Below are positions 26,323-35,150 of a DNA stretch of 64,000 nt, piece after piece. Location: the NCBI GenBank assembly GCA_017433825.1, contig JAFRGL010000006.1, positions 62,001-126,000 on the forward strand, given 5' to 3'. This stretch comes from Eubacterium sp. (GTDB taxonomy: Bacteria; Bacillota; Clostridia; Lachnospirales; Lachnospiraceae). Under the pieces are notes generated by a model, which saw only the letters and a list, made by a program, of their open reading frames with translations, made no database searches and was not told the DNA's origin. How positions within the stretch are numbered: the first letter of the stretch is position 1; each line of letters begins with the position of its first letter. The translations under genes and the position numbers were made by a program.

Positions 26323-26868
26323 ATGGAATTATATAACGGAAGACCGGATGATATCCGGGATAGACTGCCCAGGGAAATCCGAACATATGATTGTCTGGAT
26401 GCCCTGGGCATTCTTTATCAGAGGACCGATCACGTCCCGGCGATGACAATGGAAGACTGTTACGCCATTGACGCCGTACTGGGGATTGTGATCTGCAAAA
26501 ACCTGTTTTTATGCAACAGGCAGAAGACGAAATATTACCTGCTGCTGATGCCGGGGGAGAAGAAATTCAGGACGAAGGAGCTTTCCGCTCAGATTAATTC
26601 CGCCCGCCTTTCGTTTGCGGATGCGGATGATATGAAGAAATACCTGGACATTGAGCCCGGGGCGGTCAGTGTCATGGGCCTGATGAATGACAGGGAAGGC
26701 GCGGTGCAGCTTCTGATTGACGAAGACGTGCTGAAAGAGGAGTGGTTCGGCTGCCATCCCTGTGTGAACACTTCAAGCCTGAAGCTGAAGACGAAAGACG
26801 TTGTCGAAAAGTTCCTGCCCGCGGCGGGGCATGACTATATTACCGTGCATCTGACAGGAGAAGACTGA
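26323..26868 (+). CDS. YbaK/ProX-type aminoacyl-tRNA deacylase
   Basis: 181 residues with the YbaK/PrdX fold that hydrolyses mischarged tRNA in trans, typically Ala- or Cys-tRNA(Pro). Seen: AIDAVLGIVICKNLFLCNRQKTKYYLLLMPGEK, the KKFRTKELSAQI helix, PGAVSVMGLMND and EDVLKEEWFGCHPCVNTSSLKLKT, all family-typical. ATG 26323 is chosen; a TTG at 26314 is possible because AGGAGA sits at 26305-26310. The next gene begins 2 bp after its stop. Confidence 0.87.
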   Translation: MELYNGRPDDIRDRLPREIRTYDCLDALGILYQRTDHVPAMTMEDCYAIDAVLGIVICKNLFLCNRQKTKYYLLLMPGEKKFRTKELSAQINSARLSFADADDMKKYLDIEPGAVSVMGLMNDREGAVQLLIDEDVLKEEWFGCHPCVNTSSLKLKTKDVVEKFLPAAGHDYITVHLTGED

Positions 26869-26869
26869 T

Positions 26870-28516
26870 ATGGCCGCAGATCATCAAAAGAGGAATACGG
26901 TTCTTTTCGTCGTGCTCCTTCTGATTGCCGGAACCGCAAACCTTCTGGCCAGGACGGATATCTCAGCCTGGGATACCCTGATGGCATGCCTGAATTATAT
27001 CATCTATATCGGCCTGCTGCTTTTCTGGATACAGACGGTGTTTACCAGGCTCCTTCCTTCCGCACCCAGGACCTATATGATTGCCGCCGGGTATTTTATG
27101 CTGGCTTATATGCTGGTGCGGATTTTCAAATACAGCATTGCCACGAAAACAATCCTGCCGCAGCGCTATGCGGTTTACGGCTACTGGGTTCCGCAGATGA
27201 TTGTTCCCGCGCTGTTCCTGATGATCTGTATATGTGTCCGGCGGGGGGAAGACGGGAAGCGCAAGGTGAACGAAATGCTGATTCTCCTGCCGGCCATCGC
27301 GCTTTCCGTGCTTGTGATGACCAATGACCTGCACGGACTGGTTTATACGCCTTCCGTACCCCTGCCTTCTTTTATTGTCGACAGCGGTACATACAAATGG
27401 GGCTCTTGCTTTTTCATTCTTTATGCCTGGATGGCAGCCTGCGTGTTTTCGGGAGTTTTTCCTTTGCTGCGCAGAATGCGGAAACGGTCTGTAAAAGCAA
27501 TCCTGTCCCTTTCTGCCATGATTGCACTGTGGGTTGCACTGATTCTGTTATACCTGCTGGTGCTGGAAAAGAATACAAGGTACAGGATGTTCAATATACC
27601 GGAAATCCACGTCTTCTGCATGCTGGGCGTTTTTGAAATCTGCATCCGAAACCGCCTGTTCCCTTACAATGAAAACTATACCGGGTTCTTTTCAAAACTG
27701 TCCGTTCCCGTTCTGATAACAGACAGGCAGTTCCATCCAGTTTATCATACGGCTTTTCCCGTAGACGCAGGGGAATACCTGCTGAAAGCGTCCCTGGAAG
27801 GTCCGGTTTATCTTACGGAAGATATACGGCTATCCGGCATGCCGGTGCGGGCGGGTTATGCCTTCTGGACGGAGGATGAAAAGGAACTGCACAGCCAACA
27901 GAGAAAACTGGCTTCGGCCAATGAACTGCTGGGTGAGGAAAACGACCTGATTGCGGCGGAAAACCGCCTGAAAGAACAGAAAGCCCATCTGGATGCGCAG
28001 AACCTGGTGTATGACCGGATTGCACAGACCCTTTATCCCAAACAGAAACGTATTGAAGCGCTGCTTTCCGGTGTAAAGCCTGGCACGGAAGAATTCCATA
28101 AAGCACTGGGCCTGTGCTGCGTCTTAAACGCCTGGTCAAAACGGAAAAGCAACCTGCTGCTTCTGACCGAAGAAACGCTGCCTGTCCGGAACCGGGAACT
28201 GTTCCTGGCCCTGCAGGAATCCGCCAGGTTCCTGAAATACTGCGGCATATCGGCGGCTGCGGTGGGGGAGGAATATGCGGACTTCCCTCTTAAAGACATT
28301 CACGAACTGTACGATACCTTTGAAGCGGTTCTGGAAGCCTGGCTTCCGGCATTAAGGTCAATGACGGTTTCACTGACGGATACCGGTATCCGTATGGCGC
28401 TGGAAACGAAGGACTGCCTTCCCGTTCCGGAAACGGTACTGCCAGTTACATGCCAGGTAAGCGAAGGCATCACCTTCCTGACCATCAACAGAAGGACGGG
28501 AGGTGACGGCAGATGA
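26870..28516 (+). CDS. 7-TM sensor with kinase-like cytoplasmic part (degenerate HATPase)
   Basis: 548 residues. Seven TM helices fill the first about 235 residues, the layout of the 7TM-type histidine-kinase N-terminal domain. A PAS-like stretch (SVPVLITDRQFHPVYHT) and a long coiled coil (about 340-385, QQRKLASANELLGEENDLIAA-type) follow, then a DHp-like segment YDRIAQTLYPKQKRIEALL and a short C-terminal region. That region lacks recognisable N- and G-boxes, so it looks like a degenerate ATPase. It starts 2 bp after the deacylase stop and overlaps the next kinase by 4 bp; the pair probably acts as a heteromeric sensor. Confidence 0.8.
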   Translation: MAADHQKRNTVLFVVLLLIAGTANLLARTDISAWDTLMACLNYIIYIGLLLFWIQTVFTRLLPSAPRTYMIAAGYFMLAYMLVRIFKYSIATKTILPQRYAVYGYWVPQMIVPALFLMICICVRRGEDGKRKVNEMLILLPAIALSVLVMTNDLHGLVYTPSVPLPSFIVDSGTYKWGSCFFILYAWMAACVFSGVFPLLRRMRKRSVKAILSLSAMIALWVALILLYLLVLEKNTRYRMFNIPEIHVFCMLGVFEICIRNRLFPYNENYTGFFSKLSVPVLITDRQFHPVYHTAFPVDAGEYLLKASLEGPVYLTEDIRLSGMPVRAGYAFWTEDEKELHSQQRKLASANELLGEENDLIAAENRLKEQKAHLDAQNLVYDRIAQTLYPKQKRIEALLSGVKPGTEEFHKALGLCCVLNAWSKRKSNLLLLTEETLPVRNRELFLALQESARFLKYCGISAAAVGEEYADFPLKDIHELYDTFEAVLEAWLPALRSMTVSLTDTGIRMALETKDCLPVPETVLPVTCQVSEGITFLTINRRTGGDGR

Positions 28517-29778
28517 CAGGATTGATTCTGCTGGCCGGCAGCGGCCTCTGGCTGTTCCTGCAGGTGGCTTCACTTGCCATCCTCACAGGCGCCTGTTTTG
28601 TTCTGATATGGGATGTCAGATATGCGCTGCGTCTGCGGGTGATCCACGGGGCGGCCTTCAATTTCCTTCTTGCTTTCTGTGTTTTCTTCTTCCACAGGTA
28701 CTGTGCCTGGCCGCATCTGCCGGAGTTGGCCGAAGGGCAGAGCAGTTTCTGGCATGACCTTCCCTTTACGCCCTGGGTTGTATTTGCGGTACTGGAAGCG
28801 GTATCCTTCCTGATTCTGCTTTTCTGCATACGGGAAAGCGTAAGGTTCCGCAAAAGCAACCTGACCCAGGATGTTATCCGGGAGACCGTAAACCTCTTTC
28901 CCGAGGGGATAGCCGTACACGAAGCGGACGGAACGGTGCTGCTGACCAATCTTACCATGGACGGTTTGAGCAGGAGCCTTATAAAGGAACGCCTGACGGA
29001 TGCCGATCTGTTCTGGGACTGTGTCCGGAAAACGGGTGAGGAACAAAACGGCCTGGAACTGGTCCGGGCTTCGGACGGCAGGGTGTGGCAGTTTGCAAGG
29101 GAAAAACTGAAGGCAGACGTACACACGTATCATCAGATCACGGCTTCGGACGTGACGGAACGGTACCGGATTATTGATGAACTGAAAGAGAATAATGAGC
29201 ATCTGCAGGATATCCAGCAAAGAATGAAGGCTGTTACTGAACTGTCCGGCGATATGTTTGTGGAGCAGGAATCCGCAACCGCCAGGGCGGCCCTGCATAA
29301 TCAGCTGGGGCAGGTGCTGCTGATGGGAAGCTACTATCTGGACCATCCCGAAAGCGCCGATGCAAATATGGTCTATATGACCACGGCCCAGATGAACAGT
29401 TTCCTTTTAGGTGAAGCCGAAAAGCCCGAAACAGAGCGGGAAGATGCCGTAAAAGAGGCTTCTGCCGCTGCTTTGCGGATAGGTGTTACAGTGCAGTCAG
29501 AGGGTTCCGTTCCGGAAAATCCTGCTTTTGAAAGGCTTTTGGCGCAGGCCGTTACGGAATGCGCCGCCAATGCCGTCAAGCATGCGGACGGAACGGTATT
29601 GTACGTAAAACTATCGGAAAATACGGCTGTGCTGACCAACAACGGCAGACCGCCCAAAGGCGAAATAGCGGAAAGCGGCGGCCTTCTGGCGCTGCGCAGG
29701 GAAGTGGAGGCAGCTGGCGGGAAGATGACGGTTGAAAGCCAGCCTGAATTCAGGCTGACGATTGCGCTTCCTGCATAG
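28513..29778 (+). CDS. Sensor histidine kinase
   Basis: 421 residues. Three TM helices (about 1-25, 37-62, 85-112) are followed by a PAS-like domain (NLFPEGIAVHEADGTVLLTNLTMDG), a coiled coil, a HisKA_3-type phospho-acceptor (ARAALHNQLGQVLL, His in LHNQLGQ) and a HATPase with N-box VTECAANAVKHADG and G-box SGGLLALRREVEAAGG. It should autophosphorylate and pass phosphate to the NarL-type regulator encoded downstream. Its start overlaps the 7-TM protein by 4 bp, showing translational coupling. Together with that protein it makes a two-chain sensor. Confidence 0.88.
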   Translation: MTGLILLAGSGLWLFLQVASLAILTGACFVLIWDVRYALRLRVIHGAAFNFLLAFCVFFFHRYCAWPHLPELAEGQSSFWHDLPFTPWVVFAVLEAVSFLILLFCIRESVRFRKSNLTQDVIRETVNLFPEGIAVHEADGTVLLTNLTMDGLSRSLIKERLTDADLFWDCVRKTGEEQNGLELVRASDGRVWQFAREKLKADVHTYHQITASDVTERYRIIDELKENNEHLQDIQQRMKAVTELSGDMFVEQESATARAALHNQLGQVLLMGSYYLDHPESADANMVYMTTAQMNSFLLGEAEKPETEREDAVKEASAAALRIGVTVQSEGSVPENPAFERLLAQAVTECAANAVKHADGTVLYVKLSENTAVLTNNGRPPKGEIAESGGLLALRREVEAAGGKMTVESQPEFRLTIALPA

Positions 29779-29815
29779 TACGGGGGCACTTTGCCATTCA
29801 TGAGGAGTTCAACAG

Positions 29816-30412
29816 GTGAAATTTTATTTTGCGAGGCACGGACAGACCGACTGGAATACGTTAAGGAAAGTGCAGGGAACGACGGATATTCCCTTAAATG
29901 AAAACGGTATCCGCCAGGCGTACCAGTTGTGTGACTATCTGAAGGAGAACAGCATTTCATTTACAAAAATATACTCCAGTTATCAGACCAGGGCCGTGCA
30001 GACGGCTGAAATCGCGGCGGAGCAGTTTAATACCGGGTATGAAACCGTAAAGGGCCTTGAAGAAATGAATCTGGGCCTTTTTGAGGGTCATACCTGGGAC
30101 GAAATCCTTTCCATGTATGCGGAAGAATTTGAACTGTGGCAGGCAGACAGACGATACAGCACAAGTCCCGGCGGCGAATCCTATCAGATGGTTCTGGAAA
30201 GGGTATTTCAGGCACTGGATTATATCCTGGAGCAGAACGATGCGGCATCGGAAGGAAACGTGCTGATTATTACACATGGCGCGGTGATCATGACCCTGCT
30301 TGCCGTCTTAAGGGACGTTCCCTTCGAACAGGCGCTGACTATAAGGGTGGACAATGCGGTGCCTGTGGTATTAAACGTTGATGATCTGGAAGAAATAAGG
30401 AAGAAAATATAA
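29816..30412 (+). CDS. Histidine phosphatase (phosphoglycerate-mutase-like) family protein
   Basis: 198 residues starting with GTG at 29816, with AGGAG upstream. Catalytic motif FARHGQTDWN (His9-type, phosphorylated during catalysis), SSYQTRAVQTAEI with the phosphate-binding Arg, GLEEMNLGLFEGHTWDE and the second His in IITHGAVI are all present. The substrate may be a sugar phosphate, a cofactor precursor or a phosphoprotein. Unusually, it sits inside a two-component cassette between the kinase and the regulator. A SixA-type role in dephosphorylating a phospho-histidine is possible but unproven. Confidence 0.87.
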   Translation: MKFYFARHGQTDWNTLRKVQGTTDIPLNENGIRQAYQLCDYLKENSISFTKIYSSYQTRAVQTAEIAAEQFNTGYETVKGLEEMNLGLFEGHTWDEILSMYAEEFELWQADRRYSTSPGGESYQMVLERVFQALDYILEQNDAASEGNVLIITHGAVIMTLLAVLRDVPFEQALTIRVDNAVPVVLNVDDLEEIRKKI

Positions 30413-30418
30413 GCGATT

Positions 30419-30442
30419 GGGACGGCTTTGGCTGTCCCTTTT
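30419..30442 (+). terminator. Terminator after the histidine phosphatase
   Basis: An 8-bp stem (30419-30426 with 30431-30438, one GT pair) with loop TTTG and a TTTT tail. It may partly separate the sensor genes from the regulator. Confidence 0.6.
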
Positions 30443-30580
30443 CCATATTATGAGGAAAGATGGTATGAACGGGTGATTGCCAGAAATGCTGTCTGAAAAC
30501 TATAATTATTTACGTAAACCGGGGCAAGGGGGTACGTGCCCTTTGGATACGGATTCTTCCGGAAAGGAGGACTGACAGCC

Positions 30581-31234
30581 ATGACAAAAGTCGTTGTGGC
30601 GGACGATCAGAATATTTCCCGCGGCTTTTTCGAAATGTACGTCCGGGCTGCAAATGATTATGACCTGCTGGCGGGCCTGCGGACAGCCAGGGATGCGGTG
30701 CGTTTTGTGGACGAACATGAAACGGATCTTTTAATCCTGGACGTGATGATGCAGGACGGGATAGACGGCCTGACCGCTGCCGAGCTCATCAAAGCAAACC
30801 ATCCGGAAGTGAAAATCATCCTGGTGACCTCCGCTTCCGAAACCAACTGGGAGGAGCGGGCAAGAAACATCGGCGTGGAAAGCTTCTGGTACAAGGAATA
30901 CGACGAACACGGACTTCTGGATATGATGAACCGGACGATGGCCGGAGAATCGGTCTATCCATCGGATCCGCCCAAGGTGCCTTTCGGGAAGGTAAACCGT
31001 ACAGACCTGACTGAGCGGGAGCTGGAGGTTTTGCGCGAACTGACCGCGAGCCTTACCAATGAAGAAATCGCTGAACGGCTGCATATTTCCGCCAATACGG
31101 TGAAGAGGCATCTGCAGAATATTATGGAGAAAACAGGCTACGACAGCCGGCTGGACCTGGCCATGAACGCCAAATCCTTAGGCCTTGTCGTAAATGAGCA
31201 TGAAAGAACAAAAAACGGAGGGAAGGAGCTATGA
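30581..31234 (+). CDS. NarL/LuxR-family response regulator
   Basis: 217 residues. The receiver domain shows VVVADDQN (acidic pocket), the phospho-acceptor Asp in LLILDVMMQDG, the Thr/Ser in ILVTSASE and the Lys in SFWYKEYDEHG. The DNA-binding LuxR domain (about 150-215) has LTERELEVLRELTASLTNEEIAERLHISANTVKRHLQNIMEK. The start at 30581 is set by the strong GGAAAGGAGG at 30561-30570. Its stop overlaps the start of the 1274-residue surface protein by 4 bp, which ties the two-component system to surface-protein synthesis. Probable kinase partner: the protein at 28513. Confidence 0.92.
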   Translation: MTKVVVADDQNISRGFFEMYVRAANDYDLLAGLRTARDAVRFVDEHETDLLILDVMMQDGIDGLTAAELIKANHPEVKIILVTSASETNWEERARNIGVESFWYKEYDEHGLLDMMNRTMAGESVYPSDPPKVPFGKVNRTDLTERELEVLRELTASLTNEEIAERLHISANTVKRHLQNIMEKTGYDSRLDLAMNAKSLGLVVNEHERTKNGGKEL

Positions 31235-34200
31235 AGAACAGGAAAGGAAGACTGATAGGCTTTCTGCTGGCGGCCGTGCTGGCTGTCGGCCTGGTACCGG
31301 CTGCCCATGTGCAGGAAGCAAAAGCGGATCCCGGCGTTGTCTATACGCATGATGTGGACAAGGTGAAGGAGCTGCTGGAATCGGACGGGGACGTGCATAT
31401 TGTGCTGGACGATAAAACCCAGCAGACCATTAAAGGCTATGTTGAGACAGGGATCTGGTGGAACGATCCCACCTGGTGCGATATCGGGCCGGGAGAAAAA
31501 ATCCTGGACTTAAACGGGAATCTTTTCGAGATTGATTTAGATGACGCCCGTCTGTCCGGCATGTATGAACAGACGGTAACCCTGTTTGCCGTCCCTTCAG
31601 GCGCTAAGCTGACCATCAACGACAGCAGCGCGAACAACAGCGGGAAAATCTGTTTCGATGGCTGGCTTCATGAAGTGTATATAGACGGGTGCCTTATTTG
31701 CTCGTTTTCAAATTCAACGGTCATTCATCGTAACGGCTTCCTTGTGGACGGCGGAGAGCTGGTATTCAACGGCGGCGTGCTGGTAGGCGGACGCAGCAAA
31801 GAGCAATGGGTTACGGCGGCCTTAAGGGATACCAATCTGACGAAGTCCGACTGGAGCTGGAACATCCATCTTGGCGAGGTTGATACAGACAAAATTCACA
31901 CGGGCTATGTCCGGCAGCAGGTCAACTGCGACGGCATCACCATCAATGACGGTACCGTCATCATCAACGGGGGCGTCATCCAGGGCCGCGGCTTCCGGGA
32001 CATGCGGATGGTCGATACGGGGCGTATCAACATTGAGTTTCAATATGAGCGGGCAGCCGGCATATATATGAGGGGCGGCAGGCTGATCATTAACGACGGC
32101 GTTATCTGGGGAATGGGCGGCGCCGACGTTCTGGATGTTGCAGGCGACGTTACGATTCGTGCCGGCAGGTTTTACAATCATACGATTGACTATTGCCTGA
32201 TTCCGGGCGTGACGCTGCCGACGACATTGGGCTATGAAATCTGGGCGGAATCCTGTGCCTGGTATACGAAGCCGGGCTACGGAAAGATCGGTATTCCCGC
32301 ATCCGCCCTGGATTCGGACTATGTGAAGGTAAAACAGAACAAAGACTGGCTCCCGGTTTCGGAGTGGTCTTACGACACGCTGACCGCGTCGAGGGACAGC
32401 CTGGATGTGGTTTCCCGCACGGATCGTTCCTTTACCCTGTATAACGAAACCTATGGGGAGCCTGTTGGGAAAAACCTGGCCTGGGATGGCGAAACGGATG
32501 TGGTAATCAGTGCGGATATCGCGATGTACTGGCCGCTGGAAGAGATTCCATATAACAACATGGGGGGAACCCCTCTGATTCATTATCCCCATGCCCTTGC
32601 CCAGTCAAGCAAGGATCTTGGCGTAACCAGCGCCATTACCATCAGCGGCATGACCGTTTCCCAGGGTGGGGAAATGACGACGATTGAGAAGCAGCTGACC
32701 ACAGTAGATCTGGTGGATATGGGGGCCGGAAAACTGTCCTTCCATCTGAAGGATCTTCTTCCTGACGGCCTTTCCATGGGTTCCAGCTTTCTGGTTACCG
32801 TGCGGTACGGCGATGTTCTGTACCAGTCGACGGTGGATCCTTCGAACGCTTCCATGAATCTGGCGAGGTTTTCTGTCCAACTGAAAGAAAATGACCTGGA
32901 GATCCTTCAGAATCCGGCGAGTCAGAGTGTCTATACGAAAGGAGACACCGTGACATTGACCGCTTCGGCCGCCAACGCCAAAGGTGCTTACTGGGAGCAG
33001 GTATATCCGTCTTCCACGTCGGAAGGCCTTTCCGGAACCTTTGATTCTTCCACAGGAACCGCCACGCTTATCGTTCCCGTGAACAGCTATGCCCGATATG
33101 TCTGCTGCTTTACCAACGGTATGGGGATTAAAAAGACCGGTGAGGCCGCCGTATCGGTGATTCCGTCTCCGAATCTTCCGGAAGGGGACGTGAAAGAAGT
33201 GACATGGTTTACTTCCAGCGCAGCCTGTTACCTGAATACCGGAATCGGCGACAACGGTTCGGGGCAGCGCTGGTATTACCGCGCAGGTGAAACGGATGAA
33301 TGGACACAGCTGTCAAAGATTGAAGGGAAAATGGATCCGAACCTTTACAGCGGCACGCTGGCGGTGAAGTATCCGGAGCTTTCGGAAGCCGGTTACTACC
33401 GTATGGAAGCGGATTATGATACCGGCAGTGGTACGGTAACGGTAAAATCCGGCATTTTCCATGTAACCGTGGTGGATACGCCCAAGGAGGAAATCTACGA
33501 CGTATATATCCATGGCTTTGAGGATCTTTATGTGGGCGATCAGGCGCCAGGCGTGAGTGAGTTGTGGGTCGATGATTCCAGAGTTGCCATTACGAATGTC
33601 ACCTGGTCCGGCTGCACCGACAGCAGCGGGAAGATCACCAGCTCGACGGGAATGGTGACTGTTACGCTGGCTGTGACAGATGATGCCGCTGTATTCGAAA
33701 CAGATGATGAAGGGCATTTTACCGTGCATCTGGGTGAGCGGACGGCAACGAAGGTGCCACCGCTTATGTCGCACAAGAATATTGAGATTTCCTATACATA
33801 CACGCCGACAAACGGGCTTCCGGTCCCGCATGAAAGTGTTTTGGTGAATTCCGGAACCTCCTTCACTTTCCAGACAGGGGAAGATGTGGACATCCAGCTG
33901 GATTTCGAGGTGGAGGAAAGCGAACGGCCGAAAGCCTCCGGCGTCAGCCATGTAACAGGGCTTACGGCGGATACCTCCGCATCGGGCAAGCTGCCGGATG
34001 GACTTTCCCTGGTGCAGGACGGAGACGGCACCTGGCATATCCGCGGAACCATAGCCGAGGATGCCTCTTTGGGACAGGTTCGTTCACCCATTTATTTCAG
34101 TCTGGCGGATGACAACGGAATCAGTACGGGAACCTGTACTGCCGTTTTCACCTTTATGATTACACCGAAGATTTCAACCTTCAGCCTTCCTGAAACTGTT

Positions 34201-35055
34201 TCGGAACTTTTCCATGAACATGCATACGGCGCCTGGACAGACGTAGGGGACGGGCAGAACCACAGGCATATCTGTGATGGCTGCGGCAGTGAGGAAGCAC
34301 AGCCGCATCTGTGGGACGACGGCGTGGTAATGACGCCCGAGACTGTAACGGCAGCAGGCGTGATGACTTATACCTGTCTGGAATGCGGCGCCGTCAGGAC
34401 GGAAACGATTCCGGCGCATGTGCTGGAGAAGTACGAATCCACGGCATCTACCTGTACTGCGCAGGGCTTTCCGGAGCACTATGAATGTAAAGACTGCGGC
34501 GCTTTCTTTGAAGACGCCGGGGGTACAAAGCTGATAGAAGACGGGTATGCAAGGCTGCTTCCTCTCGCCGAGCACACCTGGGGCGAATGGACAGTGACAA
34601 AGGAAGCAACTGCGTCGGAAGACGGCGAGAAGGAACGCGTCTGCTCAGTCTGCGGCGCGAAGGAAACCGAAGCCATCAAGTACGATGCCGTATACTATTC
34701 CATAAGCCTGAACTTGAACGGCGGTACCTGGGACGGCAAAACAGGGACGGTCACCCTGTCCATTGAAGAAGGCCAGACGCTGACCCTGCCCAAACCCACC
34801 AGGGAAGGCTATACCTTTGATTACTGGGAAGGCTCCCGTTATGAGGCTGGCGCCAACTATATTGTCAAGGAAAACCACAATTTTACCGCCCAGTGGAAGC
34901 AGAACGGCAAGACAGACGGAAATGCAGCACCCGGTCAGAATACGAACAACCCGGGAACCGGTGACAATAACCGCACCGGTCTGTGGGTAGCTCTGATTGC
35001 GGTTGCTGCGGCTGCGGCTGCCGGCGCAGGCGTTGTCGTGAAGAAACGCAGGTAA
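31231..35055 (+). CDS. Giant cell-surface protein with Cys-rich repeats, InlB-type repeat and C-terminal anchor
   Basis: 1274 residues. A signal peptide (about 1-33, ending AHVQEAKA) precedes a large beta-rich region with repeated INDGTVIINGG and INDGVIWGMGG motifs, as in parallel beta-helices. Ig-like segments follow, then three CxxC-bearing modules at about 995-1150 (CDGCGS, CLECGA, CKDCGA, CSVCGA). An InlB B-repeat (LNGGTWDGKTGTVTLSIEEGQTLTLPKPTREGYTFDYWEG, given here in part as a pattern) comes next. The C-terminus has NPGTGD, a hydrophobic stretch and KKRR, like a sortase-type anchor with an NPxTG variant. It is coupled to the response-regulator gene by a 4-bp overlap. Confidence 0.85.
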   Translation: MKNRKGRLIGFLLAAVLAVGLVPAAHVQEAKADPGVVYTHDVDKVKELLESDGDVHIVLDDKTQQTIKGYVETGIWWNDPTWCDIGPGEKILDLNGNLFEIDLDDARLSGMYEQTVTLFAVPSGAKLTINDSSANNSGKICFDGWLHEVYIDGCLICSFSNSTVIHRNGFLVDGGELVFNGGVLVGGRSKEQWVTAALRDTNLTKSDWSWNIHLGEVDTDKIHTGYVRQQVNCDGITINDGTVIINGGVIQGRGFRDMRMVDTGRINIEFQYERAAGIYMRGGRLIINDGVIWGMGGADVLDVAGDVTIRAGRFYNHTIDYCLIPGVTLPTTLGYEIWAESCAWYTKPGYGKIGIPASALDSDYVKVKQNKDWLPVSEWSYDTLTASRDSLDVVSRTDRSFTLYNETYGEPVGKNLAWDGETDVVISADIAMYWPLEEIPYNNMGGTPLIHYPHALAQSSKDLGVTSAITISGMTVSQGGEMTTIEKQLTTVDLVDMGAGKLSFHLKDLLPDGLSMGSSFLVTVRYGDVLYQSTVDPSNASMNLARFSVQLKENDLEILQNPASQSVYTKGDTVTLTASAANAKGAYWEQVYPSSTSEGLSGTFDSSTGTATLIVPVNSYARYVCCFTNGMGIKKTGEAAVSVIPSPNLPEGDVKEVTWFTSSAACYLNTGIGDNGSGQRWYYRAGETDEWTQLSKIEGKMDPNLYSGTLAVKYPELSEAGYYRMEADYDTGSGTVTVKSGIFHVTVVDTPKEEIYDVYIHGFEDLYVGDQAPGVSELWVDDSRVAITNVTWSGCTDSSGKITSSTGMVTVTLAVTDDAAVFETDDEGHFTVHLGERTATKVPPLMSHKNIEISYTYTPTNGLPVPHESVLVNSGTSFTFQTGEDVDIQLDFEVEESERPKASGVSHVTGLTADTSASGKLPDGLSLVQDGDGTWHIRGTIAEDASLGQVRSPIYFSLADDNGISTGTCTAVFTFMITPKISTFSLPETVSELFHEHAYGAWTDVGDGQNHRHICDGCGSEEAQPHLWDDGVVMTPETVTAAGVMTYTCLECGAVRTETIPAHVLEKYESTASTCTAQGFPEHYECKDCGAFFEDAGGTKLIEDGYARLLPLAEHTWGEWTVTKEATASEDGEKERVCSVCGAKETEAIKYDAVYYSISLNLNGGTWDGKTGTVTLSIEEGQTLTLPKPTREGYTFDYWEGSRYEAGANYIVKENHNFTAQWKQNGKTDGNAAPGQNTNNPGTGDNNRTGLWVALIAVAAAAAAGAGVVVKKRR

Positions 35056-35064
35056 ACCATGTTC

Positions 35065-35109
35065 ATTTCAGCCCGTAGTTCACTGACAATACTACGGGCT
35101 GAAATTTTT
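35065..35109 (+). terminator. Terminator after the giant surface protein
   Basis: A 15-bp perfect stem (35065-35079 with 35091-35105), 11-nt loop, then TTTT. The next gene has little room for a separate promoter (46 bp), so read-through may be partial. Confidence 0.8.
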
Positions 35110-35150
35110 ACCGGAAAAACTGAAGACAGTAAGAAGGAAAGAGGAGAAAA